Assembly: GCA_043789035.1 (NCBI GenBank)
Contig: JAYWIG010000148.1
Span: 1 to 12,824 of the forward strand
DNA from: JAYWIG01 sp043789035
GTDB lineage: Bacteria > Pseudomonadota > Gammaproteobacteria > Burkholderiales > Burkholderiaceae_E
Reading direction: 5' to 3'
DNA length: 12,824 nucleotides
The translations under genes and the position numbers were made by a program. A model generated the notes under the pieces. It searched no databases and was not told the DNA's origin. It saw only the letters and a program-made list of their open reading frames with translations. This document shows, in pieces, positions 6,375 through 12,824 of this stretch; position 1 is the first letter of the stretch, and the number at the start of each line of letters is the position of its first letter.

Positions 6375-7397
6375 TCAATAAAGCAGCTGGCCTTTTACTC
6401 GAACTGCATAAGCAAAACCGGCAGGCACACCATCTTCCATCCTAATTCCAGTCGTATACTCAGGATGGCAGTACGTGGGCTGCGTGTAGAGGACTTGTGC
6501 ATCCATCTTTATTGCCTGTAAACACATTGCCATCGAGTGCGCCTTAGGTCCAAATGGAGCAAAGACAGTCCCGATCGAACCATTCCTTGTAATGCTACCA
6601 ATCCGGTCGAAACAACCAGACAGATCATTTGCACTAACTCGGACAAGCTGCCTTTCGTCTCTCAGTGGCAATCCCACTTCGATTTGTCGAACAAATTCCC
6701 AAGAGCGCTTAATGTTGGCAGGTGGCGCTGGAAATGGAAACAGCATAGACACCTGGATGCCGCTTTCGTTGTAGTCTTTCTTTAACCATTCCGGTAGGCT
6801 GAAGGGAAGAAAGCCCGCCCCAACGACTACTCTCTTAACGGGCTTATCAATGTCATTAGAAGACGGGCCAAATGTATGGATATGCGCCCAGTCGTCAGGA
6901 TCGTATGCCAAGTCTTCCTCTGTATACCGCTCGGGAGACATGCACGTAACGATTAGGTTCTCAACTTCGTTGGAAGCAATAAGCCATCGAAGCATGGGAA
7001 AGAAAAACCTTTCCGGCATGCATGAAACGTCCAAGATGATGCTCTTCTTGAACGCCCCGGAGGTCCATTGAGCAACTTGCCTTTGCAGGCGCCGAATCGG
7101 GTCAAGAAGTTCATAGTTCAAGAGCTCGCGTGAATTTCCTTCAGTCTGTTCATGCCAAAGCAACCTATTCGCTTCGCGGCGTTCTTCACTTTTAGTTTGG
7201 AACTTCGATTTTTTCTCCGAAATTTCTAAAAAAGCCGCATGCCCTAGATTGAATGATTGGACTTTATGCCTCAACACAGAGAGACAGCGATCTTGCGTAC
7301 CTACTGCGCCAATCAACAACCACCGTTCATCTCGCAAGGTGGCCGATTGAAAAAGCCATTTTGGCTTGCCCCATGGGCGAAGTACACCATTAATCAC
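6375..7397 (-). CDS. Unrecognised alpha/beta protein, last gene of the four-gene operon (candidate effector)
   Basis: A 340-residue protein I cannot assign to a named family. It alternates strands and helices like a Rossmann-type fold: WLLIGAVG near the N-terminus, then a core of KKSIILDVSCMPERFFFPMLRWLI, NLIVTCMSPERYTEEDL, KRVVVGAGFLPFSLPEWL and a C-terminal GTVFAPFGPKAHSMAMCLQAI followed by AQVLYTQPTYCHPEYTTGI. The Asp in ILDVS, the PER and GPK motifs and the repeated 'V/L-T-x-x-P-x-x-Y' element look like ligand or catalytic surfaces. No membrane segment or signal peptide is evident. The start is GTG 7397, overlapping the ATPase stop by 8 nt, with GGAG 7 nt upstream inside the ATPase gene, so translation is coupled. 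Genomic position suggests an effector or regulator; enzymatic activity is unknown. Confidence 0.85.
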   Translation of the reverse strand: MINGVLRPWGKPKWLFQSATLRDERWLLIGAVGTQDRCLSVLRHKVQSFNLGHAAFLEISEKKSKFQTKSEERREANRLLWHEQTEGNSRELLNYELLDPIRRLQRQVAQWTSGAFKKSIILDVSCMPERFFFPMLRWLIASNEVENLIVTCMSPERYTEEDLAYDPDDWAHIHTFGPSSNDIDKPVKRVVVGAGFLPFSLPEWLKKDYNESGIQVSMLFPFPAPPANIKRSWEFVRQIEVGLPLRDERQLVRVSANDLSGCFDRIGSITRNGSIGTVFAPFGPKAHSMAMCLQAIKMDAQVLYTQPTYCHPEYTTGIRMEDGVPAGFAYAVRVKGQLLY

Positions 7398-9414
7398 TGT
7401 CCGACTCCGACCACAAACCAGCTTGCTGCGAGGGTGGGGTTACGGCAATGGTGTGAATATTGCCGTTGAGCCAATTTTTCACCTGCGCAACCTTGACGTA
7501 CTCTGGCTCTTTGGTGTGGATAGCTGGTATGCGAAAGTAAGGGCTCAGAATGGGCGCCAAGTAATACTTAGTGCGCTTCTCGCCCTTCTTTTTTGACGTA
7601 TGTGATGTTTCGAAAAGATCTCCAAAACTTGCCGCTTCCCGCATAAACATGCGAATTTCATTTTCATTTTCGAGTTCAATGTCAGCGATCGATATTCCAT
7701 TCTTACCGGGATAAGACATGGACTTGTCATTGATCATGGTTGAGTAAAAGTGCTCACCAAGCATATCTACAAATTTTTTCCTCTGCCGTGCATTTGGCCC
7801 TTCGATTTGCTTACTCCGCCATTCAATGCTGGCCTCCATGACACCTTGACTTTGTACATTCCCATCAATCGGGAACGTGAATTCAGTATCAGCTACGCCT
7901 CGGTTATCACGTAACCAAGCGTCCCATATGTGCTGAAGCAAAAACAAAAAGATCAGAAGATGTGACCCACAAAGCGTCAGAAGATCATCTTCACCGCTCC
8001 ACAACAAAGCTTGCCTGTTTGCAGAAGCAATCTGCATTAGCGCTTGGTGGTTTCGTTCTTTTTGCCAGTACGGTTGCTTGATCCATGGGACCGTTCCAGT
8101 CACAGGGATTGTGGGTATGGCGCCAATCTTATTCTTGTCTGAACCTATCTTTTGACGAAGCCATGCACAGCAAAGCCAAGCCTGCAACACGTCATGTTGT
8201 CCAGTATGTGATATGTATTCCTTCCACTCATCCGTTACATTGGCTGGCAAATCATCAATAGCCTTTACGACAACCGCGCGTATGCCCGCTTCATTGGAAA
8301 AATACTCTTTCGCTCTATCCGATGGTTTTAGATTTGGCCCCATCGCAGTTGTCAGGTCAATTGCCACACCACCTCGGCAATACTCGCTTCGCTTTAATCG
8401 GCGCTCAAAGATATCACGAGCAAACTTCGGGAAAATCCACGTTCGGGAATTCTCACGTCGACGAAAAATCTCTTCCATATCAACTACGTCAAAGTCACGT
8501 TTCAATTCCAAAACATCATCTGTTTTGAAAATCCTCGGCGGAGTGGGCCAACCGTGCTTGCGTGTACCGATGCGATAAGAAACTCGCCCGTCACGTGCTG
8601 CTAGAGCCTTGTGGATTAGTTGCTGACACCCGGTTCCAAATGCCTTGTCGAGGACATTGAGGGTTGTCAACTGCTCATATTGATCAATGCGAATGAAAAC
8701 CTTAACATCTTCTTCTAGCACTCCAGCATCTCGCATTGCTTGTGCAGCCTTTAGAATTGGATCACCGATGACGGTTTTCGTGCTTGTAATTTCAGCAGGT
8801 ACTTGCGTTGTATTAAGGTTTACAAACAAACGGTAGTGTTTAATACGCGCGGCCAAGCTTTCGTTGAGTTGTGTAATGCCTTCAACACCGTTTAGTGCAC
8901 CAAACCAACACGGCTCTGCGGCAAAGTGCTTGGCGAACTTATCTAGATTCCCAGCACTAGATTTAACTCCAATTTCTTTTAAAACCTTAGTATTTCCAGA
9001 ATCAATTAGCTTCTGGACAGATGCAATCATGTCGACGACTATTAAACAATTAATAAAGTCTGCGAAAAGAAGCTGCAACTCTTGGACCTCGCGTCCTTTG
9101 GTGTCTTCCTCCAAGTGCTGAGCAAATTCGAGAGCTCCGCACTTGCGCAAGTTAATACCTGCGCCGATGAAGCGAGAAAGACTCTTAGGAACTGGGAAAT
9201 CTGGCTTCTCAGCTGCATACGCCAAGCGTGATTCAGGACGCAAAAGATTGAGCAGCATCGTCTTACCCGTACCTTGCGCCCCTAAGATAATAACGTTCCC
9301 TGGCTCGAACATTATGTGCGAATAGTCAACGATTATTGGACTAAACAACTCTACCAACGCGTCTTCTGAAATCGTTTCGCTGAGATAGAGGTCGTGAAAA
9401 GGATTGCTTGCCAT
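7390..9414 (-). CDS. ORC/CDC6-like AAA+ ATPase
   Basis: A 674-residue P-loop protein. Walker A is GAQGTGKT (45-52) after a short N-terminal region (NPFHDLYLSETI). A probable Walker B is VKVFIRIDQYEQL (238-249, D244), with RVSYRIGTRKHGW (277-289) as a sensor-1/arginine-containing strand. The N-terminal layout resembles bacterial proteins annotated as ORC-CDC6 family AAA ATPases, which accompany PRTase-like proteins in conflict loci. The C-terminal 350 residues lack motifs I recognise; a hydrophobic patch at 484-494 (HLLIFLFLLQH) is probably a buried helix, and 605-640 is basic and may contact nucleic acid. ATG 9414 has AAGG 6 nt upstream, overlapping the stop of the PRTase-like gene. Likely role: ATP-dependent sensing or loading on DNA (inference). 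Confidence 0.85.
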   Translation of the reverse strand: MASNPFHDLYLSETISEDALVELFSPIIVDYSHIMFEPGNVIILGAQGTGKTMLLNLLRPESRLAYAAEKPDFPVPKSLSRFIGAGINLRKCGALEFAQHLEEDTKGREVQELQLLFADFINCLIVVDMIASVQKLIDSGNTKVLKEIGVKSSAGNLDKFAKHFAAEPCWFGALNGVEGITQLNESLAARIKHYRLFVNLNTTQVPAEITSTKTVIGDPILKAAQAMRDAGVLEEDVKVFIRIDQYEQLTTLNVLDKAFGTGCQQLIHKALAARDGRVSYRIGTRKHGWPTPPRIFKTDDVLELKRDFDVVDMEEIFRRRENSRTWIFPKFARDIFERRLKRSEYCRGGVAIDLTTAMGPNLKPSDRAKEYFSNEAGIRAVVVKAIDDLPANVTDEWKEYISHTGQHDVLQAWLCCAWLRQKIGSDKNKIGAIPTIPVTGTVPWIKQPYWQKERNHQALMQIASANRQALLWSGEDDLLTLCGSHLLIFLFLLQHIWDAWLRDNRGVADTEFTFPIDGNVQSQGVMEASIEWRSKQIEGPNARQRKKFVDMLGEHFYSTMINDKSMSYPGKNGISIADIELENENEIRMFMREAASFGDLFETSHTSKKKGEKRTKYYLAPILSPYFRIPAIHTKEPEYVKVAQVKNWLNGNIHTIAVTPPSQQAGLWSESDSD

Positions 9415-9423
9415 CGTTTACCT

Positions 9424-10434
9424 TTACACCCGACTATGTCGGGGGAAAATGGGTTTCCAAGTATTCTCAGGCGGTTGCCAGTGAATGAGGGGAAGCGTGT
9501 TGTCTGGCGTGTTGCTGTACATCACCACGAGACCACCTGTTGGATCGGAAGGAGGGAAGCCAAATGGGTCGTACGGCTTGAGGTTGGGGGATCGGCCTCC
9601 ACTGACTTTGGAATAACTCGTGTTTATCAATTCGCGTAGGGCACTGATATATGCGTTGGGCTCAACATAGGGACTTTGGTTGAGTGTCAGGAAGGCGTCG
9701 TTTGGCAATTCCATCGCCGCCTCATAGCGTAGTGCACCGGCCCGCCGTTCGCACATTTCAACCTCGAGTTGCCGGGCATTCTCAACGCCCTTAGGGCAAA
9801 CAACCAGCGGCACGAAGAGTATTTGCAAATCATGGATATGAGTCGCGGCAAAACGTACAGTTGCTAATGATTGGGACCCACCACCTACAAAATCTTCAAG
9901 TAAAACTAAGCGCTTAATCTTGTTGGCTGGATTGGCGCAGTACGCATTGATTTTGTCGATATCTCCAAGCTCACGAAGTGAATGCCAATCAGGTCGCAAA
10001 TTCGCGCCAGCTGCCAGGTTGTTTACGTGAAAAAAAGCGTTAACTCGGAAACTATCAGTAACTGGACAAAACCAAGTTTCGCGAGCGGCGGCAATCAACT
10101 TTTCGTGCCCATCAGGCGCAAATACATCTATTTGGCATGTATCAATCAGCCAGCGGGCAATAGGGCCTTGGTATGCACATCGATACAACTCTTCAAACTC
10201 GACTGGGCCCAAATACAAAATCTCCACAAGCAGTTGGAATAGCAACTGCTTGTCGTCATCCGAGGGCAAGTTATCTAGCCATTGCTTCAATCTCGCCCAG
10301 AAATCTTCGAGGCCAAATTTGTTGGGTTCATAGGTTTTATATAACCATCTCTCCAGATGACTGATCCTCTGGTTGACTTTTGTCAGGTTATTTATCGACC
10401 AACTATGTACTAGCTGTTCTATTGGCTCGTGCAT
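9424..10434 (-). CDS. Phosphoribosyltransferase-like protein (PRTase-CE type)
   Basis: A 336-residue protein. An N-terminal helical region (1-110) is followed by a type-I phosphoribosyltransferase-like core with KRLVLLEDFVGGGSQSLATV (174-193). This fits the PRPP-binding pattern of four hydrophobics, two acidic residues (E180, D181) and a glycine-rich loop; the usual T-T-G-G-T loop is G-G-G-S-Q here. A later block, GGLVVMYSNTPDNTLPLIHW (300-319), is typical, to my recollection, of the PRTase-CE group linked to prokaryotic conflict systems alongside an ORC/CDC6-like ATPase. Classical members transfer ribose-5-phosphate from PRPP; here nucleotide or base modification as an effector reaction is possible but unproven. 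It starts 10 nt after the methyltransferase stop. Its last codons form a hairpin (9429-9443) just before the next gene's Shine-Dalgarno. Confidence 0.85.
   Translation of the reverse strand: MHEPIEQLVHSWSINNLTKVNQRISHLERWLYKTYEPNKFGLEDFWARLKQWLDNLPSDDDKQLLFQLLVEILYLGPVEFEELYRCAYQGPIARWLIDTCQIDVFAPDGHEKLIAAARETWFCPVTDSFRVNAFFHVNNLAAGANLRPDWHSLRELGDIDKINAYCANPANKIKRLVLLEDFVGGGSQSLATVRFAATHIHDLQILFVPLVVCPKGVENARQLEVEMCERRAGALRYEAAMELPNDAFLTLNQSPYVEPNAYISALRELINTSYSKVSGGRSPNLKPYDPFGFPPSDPTGGLVVMYSNTPDNTLPLIHWQPPENTWKPIFPRHSRV
9429..9443 (-). promoter_or_regulatory. RNA hairpin at the PRTase-ATPase gene junction
   Basis: A perfect 6-bp stem with a 3-nt loop, CCCGAC-ATA-GTCGGG on the minus strand, sits in the last codons of the PRTase-like gene, 2 nt before the TAAAGG that is both its stop and the Shine-Dalgarno of the ATPase gene. 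There is no U-run, so it is not a terminator. It could tune coupled translation or mRNA stability of the operon. Confidence 0.5.
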
Positions 10435-10444
10435 TGCTTGGCTC

Positions 10445-11620
10445 TCACAGAAGACGACGCACTAACTCTGCAACTGATCGGGCGACAGGTGGCGGGACGG
10501 CGTTACCAATCATCCGAAACTGTTGTGCCACAGTTCCGCTAAAAATGAAATCATCGTCAAAGCCTTGGACTCTGGCTGCTTCACGCACAGTAAAGGCGCG
10601 GTTTTTAGTAGGGTGGAGAAACAATCGGTGATCACCAAAACGGGTGTCCACAGTACGCGCTGGCGAATCCAAACGCTGACGTCGATATTTGCCGTTAAAA
10701 GTGTGTGTAAGATCAACGTAGGAACCGACTTTACGAAGATATCCTTTCCCTATCAGTCGTTGCAGAACCTCTACTCCAAATTGTTTCTTGAGCAACGCTG
10801 CACTGACCGGATCAGCATCACCAAAATTCCTACGCCGTATTTGTCTCCGCAGTTTCAACGTCGTATCTAAAACTTCACGCTCTAGGCTGTTTGTGCGGCC
10901 AAAAACGTCTGGGATGTGCCAAGTGTGTATTGACAAGTCTCCGCCGCGAGAGTTTGTAAGCTTTTGCCCTTGGCCGATGCGGCTTGCAATCTTGAAATCT
11001 TGAGAATCTGACTTTAGGAAAATTGGCCCATGATTTGCCACGCCTTCAAGGTTTGCCAGTACGTCGGACAGTACTTTTTTAGCTTTTAGCTCCAAAGCAA
11101 GCTCTTGGGTAGCTTTGGTGCGCCATGCAATTAGATAGATACGTTGCCTCTTTTGAGCAACGCCAAAATCAGAGCTGTCAACGCGCAGGTCCCCTGTACG
11201 ATAACCCAAGGTACGCAATTGTTGATGCAGCGCATCCCAGAACGCAGCATGCGATCCCGCGATTGCGCCAAGCACATTTTCCGCAACTATCACTTTTGGC
11301 TGCAGTTTTTTGGCAATACGAGGCGCAACAAACAGTAGTGAATTTCGTGGGTCGTCGACTTTCCGCAGCCCAGCAGTAGAAAATCCTTGGCACGGCGAGC
11401 CGGCAAGCAATACATCGATGGGCTCGGTCAATGTCGGATCGTTACAGGCCAAGTCTAACTGCTGCACGTTTAGCTTCAAATTGCGGTTCAGAACCCCAAG
11501 AGCGATAGGATCAATATCAACGCTCAAAGTCCCTCTAAAACCTGCTTGCTCGAAACCTTGGTCAAGGCCGCCACACCCCGAAAAGAGACTCAGATAAACG
11601 GGTGTTAAGGTGCATGACAT
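10445..11620 (-). CDS. C5-cytosine DNA methyltransferase, first gene of the four-gene operon
   Basis: Numbered from a possible TTG start two codons upstream, it shows the ordered motifs of m5C methyltransferases: I LFSGCGGLDQGF (14-25), IV GSPCQGFS with catalytic Cys79 (76-83), VI ENV (116-118), VIII QKRQRIYLIAW (158-168), IX around SPARTVDTRFG (321-331) and X IGNAVPPPVA (373-382). Between VIII and IX lies a target-recognition region with a winged-helix-like part (DADPVSAALLKKQFGV to DLTHTFNGKYRR, 270-316). The enzyme transfers a methyl group from S-adenosylmethionine to C5 of cytosine in a specific site. ATG 11620 is preferred (391 residues); a TATACT lies 5 nt before it, so the TTG at 11626 would be within the -10. 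No cognate restriction endonuclease is recognisable nearby. The target site is unpredictable. Confidence 0.95.
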   Translation of the reverse strand: MSCTLTPVYLSLFSGCGGLDQGFEQAGFRGTLSVDIDPIALGVLNRNLKLNVQQLDLACNDPTLTEPIDVLLAGSPCQGFSTAGLRKVDDPRNSLLFVAPRIAKKLQPKVIVAENVLGAIAGSHAAFWDALHQQLRTLGYRTGDLRVDSSDFGVAQKRQRIYLIAWRTKATQELALELKAKKVLSDVLANLEGVANHGPIFLKSDSQDFKIASRIGQGQKLTNSRGGDLSIHTWHIPDVFGRTNSLEREVLDTTLKLRRQIRRRNFGDADPVSAALLKKQFGVEVLQRLIGKGYLRKVGSYVDLTHTFNGKYRRQRLDSPARTVDTRFGDHRLFLHPTKNRAFTVREAARVQGFDDDFIFSGTVAQQFRMIGNAVPPPVARSVAELVRRLL

Positions 11621-11625
11621 AAGCA

Positions 11626-11701
11626 AGTATACTCAAGGGCGGAATACTGAATTATGAACCTATTGCCACCTTGAAAGACGTTAAACAATTGAGTGTCAAT
11701 T
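11626..11701 (-). promoter_or_regulatory. Putative promoter/operator region of the four-gene operon
   Basis: TATACT (11631-11626) sits 5 nt before the methyltransferase ATG; if it is the -10, the transcript would start at or next to the ATG and be leaderless, and no Shine-Dalgarno is seen. Farther upstream, AATTGA-GTG-TCAATT (11687-11701) is a perfect 6-bp inverted repeat containing TTGACA on the minus strand, a consensus -35, but no good -10 follows at 16-18 bp. The palindrome is a candidate operator. The rest of the gap to the tRNA (11702-11880) shows no gene I can support. Confidence 0.35.
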
Positions 11702-11880
11702 CGAGGCTTCATTGGCTGGAATTGGCAAGTCATTTATTATTATCACTACTACCCCAATGGTCACCAAGGGGTTCGCCACGATCGGAGGGTGAATGGTCCC
11801 AAAAAATGGGCAAAGAAAAACAAAAAACCCTTGATTTGTAAGACTTGCAGGGCGATATAGAACATTGCTAAATTATCAAT

Positions 11881-11956
11881 TGGTGCGGCTGGCGGGGATC
11901 GAACCCACGACCCTTGGCTTCGGAGGCCAATACTCTATCCACTGAGCTACAGCCGC
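11881..11956 (-). tRNA. tRNA-Arg (anticodon CCG)
   Basis: A full cloverleaf on the minus strand: acceptor GCGGCTG/CAGCCGC with encoded CCA (11881-11883), D-arm GCTCAGTGGATAGAGT, anticodon stem TTGGC/GCCAA with loop CTCCGAA giving anticodon CCG (codon CGG, Arg), and T-arm with GTTCGATC. The total is 76 nt including CCA. Its 3' end faces the four-gene operon, the usual arrangement when an island inserts at a tRNA 3' end. It is divergent from the cytochrome gene, sharing a 107-bp intergenic region. Confidence 0.97.
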
Positions 11957-12013
11957 AAACTTTTGTATTTTCGCACAAAACCCCGACTAAACACTAAAAG
12001 CGTGGGCTGCGCT

Positions 12014-12019
12014 TATAAT
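12014..12019 (+). promoter_or_regulatory. Probable -10 element of the cytochrome gene
   Basis: A consensus TATAAT lies about 45 bp upstream of the cytochrome start in the 107-bp space shared with the divergent tRNA-Arg. No strong -35 is seen 16-18 bp upstream. A second AT-rich TATATATA lies immediately before the ATG and is probably just leader. Confidence 0.35.
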
Positions 12020-12063
12020 AGAAGGTTGTTTAGATTATCAACGCAAGCGCTGTATATATAGTT

Positions 12064-12824
12064 ATGAGCTCACACGGAAACGACCCCTTTATTAAAACTC
12101 CAAAGCAATTGATCACTGTCGTGACTCTGGCTCTTTTGGTACCGATTTTTATCATTGTCATGCTGGCTAGCTGGGTAAACACCGGCAGCCGCGACGGCGC
12201 TGGCAGCAATGCCATGAGCAAAGAAGCGATAGCTGCTCGCATTAAGCCTGTTGCGGGCTTAGAGCTTAAAGGCGCTGGCGGCCCGAAGGTGCTGAAGGTT
12301 GGCGCTGAAGTGTACAAAGGTCAATGCGCTGCTTGCCACGATGCTGGCGTAGCAGGCGCACCAAAGTTTGGTGACGCGGGCGCTTGGGCCAGTCGCATTA
12401 AAACTGGCTATGACGCACTGCTGAACTCAGCTTTAAAAGGCAAGGGTGCCATGGCTGCTCAAGGCGGTGGCGATTATGAAGATGCTGAGATTGCAAGAGC
12501 AGTCGTGCACATGGCCAATGCAGGTGGCGCAAAGTTTGCAGAACCTAAAGATGCGCCTGCTGCTGCCGCACCAGCAGCCACAGCAGCAACCCCTGCGCAA
12601 GCGAGCCCAGTTACAGCGGCACCAGCGGTTGCGGCCGTTGCCGTGGCTGCAGTTAGCAGTGCTGCGAGTTCAGGCAAAGGCAAAGCGCTTTTTGACTCAG
12701 CTTGTACGGCTTGCCATACAGCGGGTATTGCTGGTGCACCAAAGTTTGGTGACAAAGTGGCATGGGCACCTCGAGCTAAAGAAGGTGTAAAGCATTTGGT
12801 TGAAACGGTTATCAAAGGCCAAGG
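12064..12824 (+). CDS. Membrane-anchored dihaem cytochrome c5-type protein (3' end cut by window edge)
   Basis: Open for 253 codons to the right edge. A short N-terminus (HGNDPFIKTPKQL) precedes one transmembrane helix (about residues 17-37), with the rest periplasmic. Two class-I c-type domains follow: CAACH (88-92), with a likely Met130 axial ligand in GKGAMAAQGG, and CTACH (214-218). Both are followed by AGxAGAPKFGD, so the domains are internal repeats. They are joined by an Ala/Pro-rich linker (164-204). The second domain is incomplete here. Such cytochrome c5-like proteins carry electrons in the periplasm of beta- and gammaproteobacteria. ATG 12064 lacks a clear Shine-Dalgarno but begins right before the membrane anchor. 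It is divergent from tRNA-Arg and looks like stable core genome. Confidence 0.93.
   Translation, partial: MSSHGNDPFIKTPKQLITVVTLALLVPIFIIVMLASWVNTGSRDGAGSNAMSKEAIAARIKPVAGLELKGAGGPKVLKVGAEVYKGQCAACHDAGVAGAPKFGDAGAWASRIKTGYDALLNSALKGKGAMAAQGGGDYEDAEIARAVVHMANAGGAKFAEPKDAPAAAAPAATAATPAQASPVTAAPAVAAVAVAAVSSAASSGKGKALFDSACTACHTAGIAGAPKFGDKVAWAPRAKEGVKHLVETVIKGQ

Noticed and set aside
12030..12317. A minus-strand 95-codon frame, and another at 12474-12815, opposite the cytochrome gene.
   Set aside because: They are antisense shadows of the Ala-rich cytochrome coding sequence, with no family match.
1..12824. CRISPR array, rRNA, or riboswitch.
   Set aside because: I saw no regularly spaced repeats, rRNA-like blocks or conserved aptamer elements on either strand.

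Overview
The window looks like part of a betaproteobacterial chromosome, probably Burkholderiales with moderate GC. The evidence is a membrane-anchored two-haem cytochrome c5-type protein beside a tRNA-Arg(CCG), a lyase/MaoC-hydratase/amidohydrolase set of acid-catabolism type, and a DUF924 protein. The taxonomic call is inferred from protein character; no marker gene is present.

Layout. Positions 1-898 (-) hold an amidohydrolase-2 family gene cut by the window edge, divergent from a DUF924 gene (1026-1610, +). Positions 1607-3554 are a scrapyard: a frameshifted 3' fragment of a lyase gene (1607-2003), two decayed 3' ends of IS91-type transposase genes that share a ~75 bp direct repeat (2006-2250 and 3191-3351), an intact MazF-type toxin-antitoxin pair between them (2357-3069), and an AraC-regulator fragment (3352-3554). 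Positions 3590-5839 (-) hold a two-gene catabolic operon: a MaoC/mesaconyl-CoA-hydratase-like gene followed by a fumarase-superfamily lyase of the 3-carboxymuconate cycloisomerase type. The lyase is the intact relative of the 1607-2003 fragment. Positions 5840-6374 are non-coding, with a good promoter for the catabolic operon and an unusual five-run G-rich tract.

The main point of interest is 6375-11620 (-), a compact four-gene operon read in the order C5-cytosine DNA methyltransferase, phosphoribosyltransferase-like protein (PRTase-CE type), ORC/CDC6-like AAA+ ATPase, and an unrecognised alpha/beta protein. Gaps are 10 and 9 nt, followed by an 8-nt overlap. The Shine-Dalgarno of the third gene overlaps the stop of the second, and that of the fourth lies inside the third, so translation is probably coupled. 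The operon starts about 260 bp from the 3' end of tRNA-Arg(CCG), a classic island insertion position. No nuclease, integrase or helicase is recognisable. I read it as a candidate anti-mobile-element (defence) system in which the methyltransferase marks self DNA, the ORC-like ATPase senses or loads on DNA, and the PRTase-like and terminal proteins are candidate nucleotide-acting effectors. Individual families are recognisable; the function of the four-gene set is inference.

The right end (11881-12824) returns to core genome: tRNA-Arg(CCG) and, divergently, the cytochrome gene, which runs off the edge.
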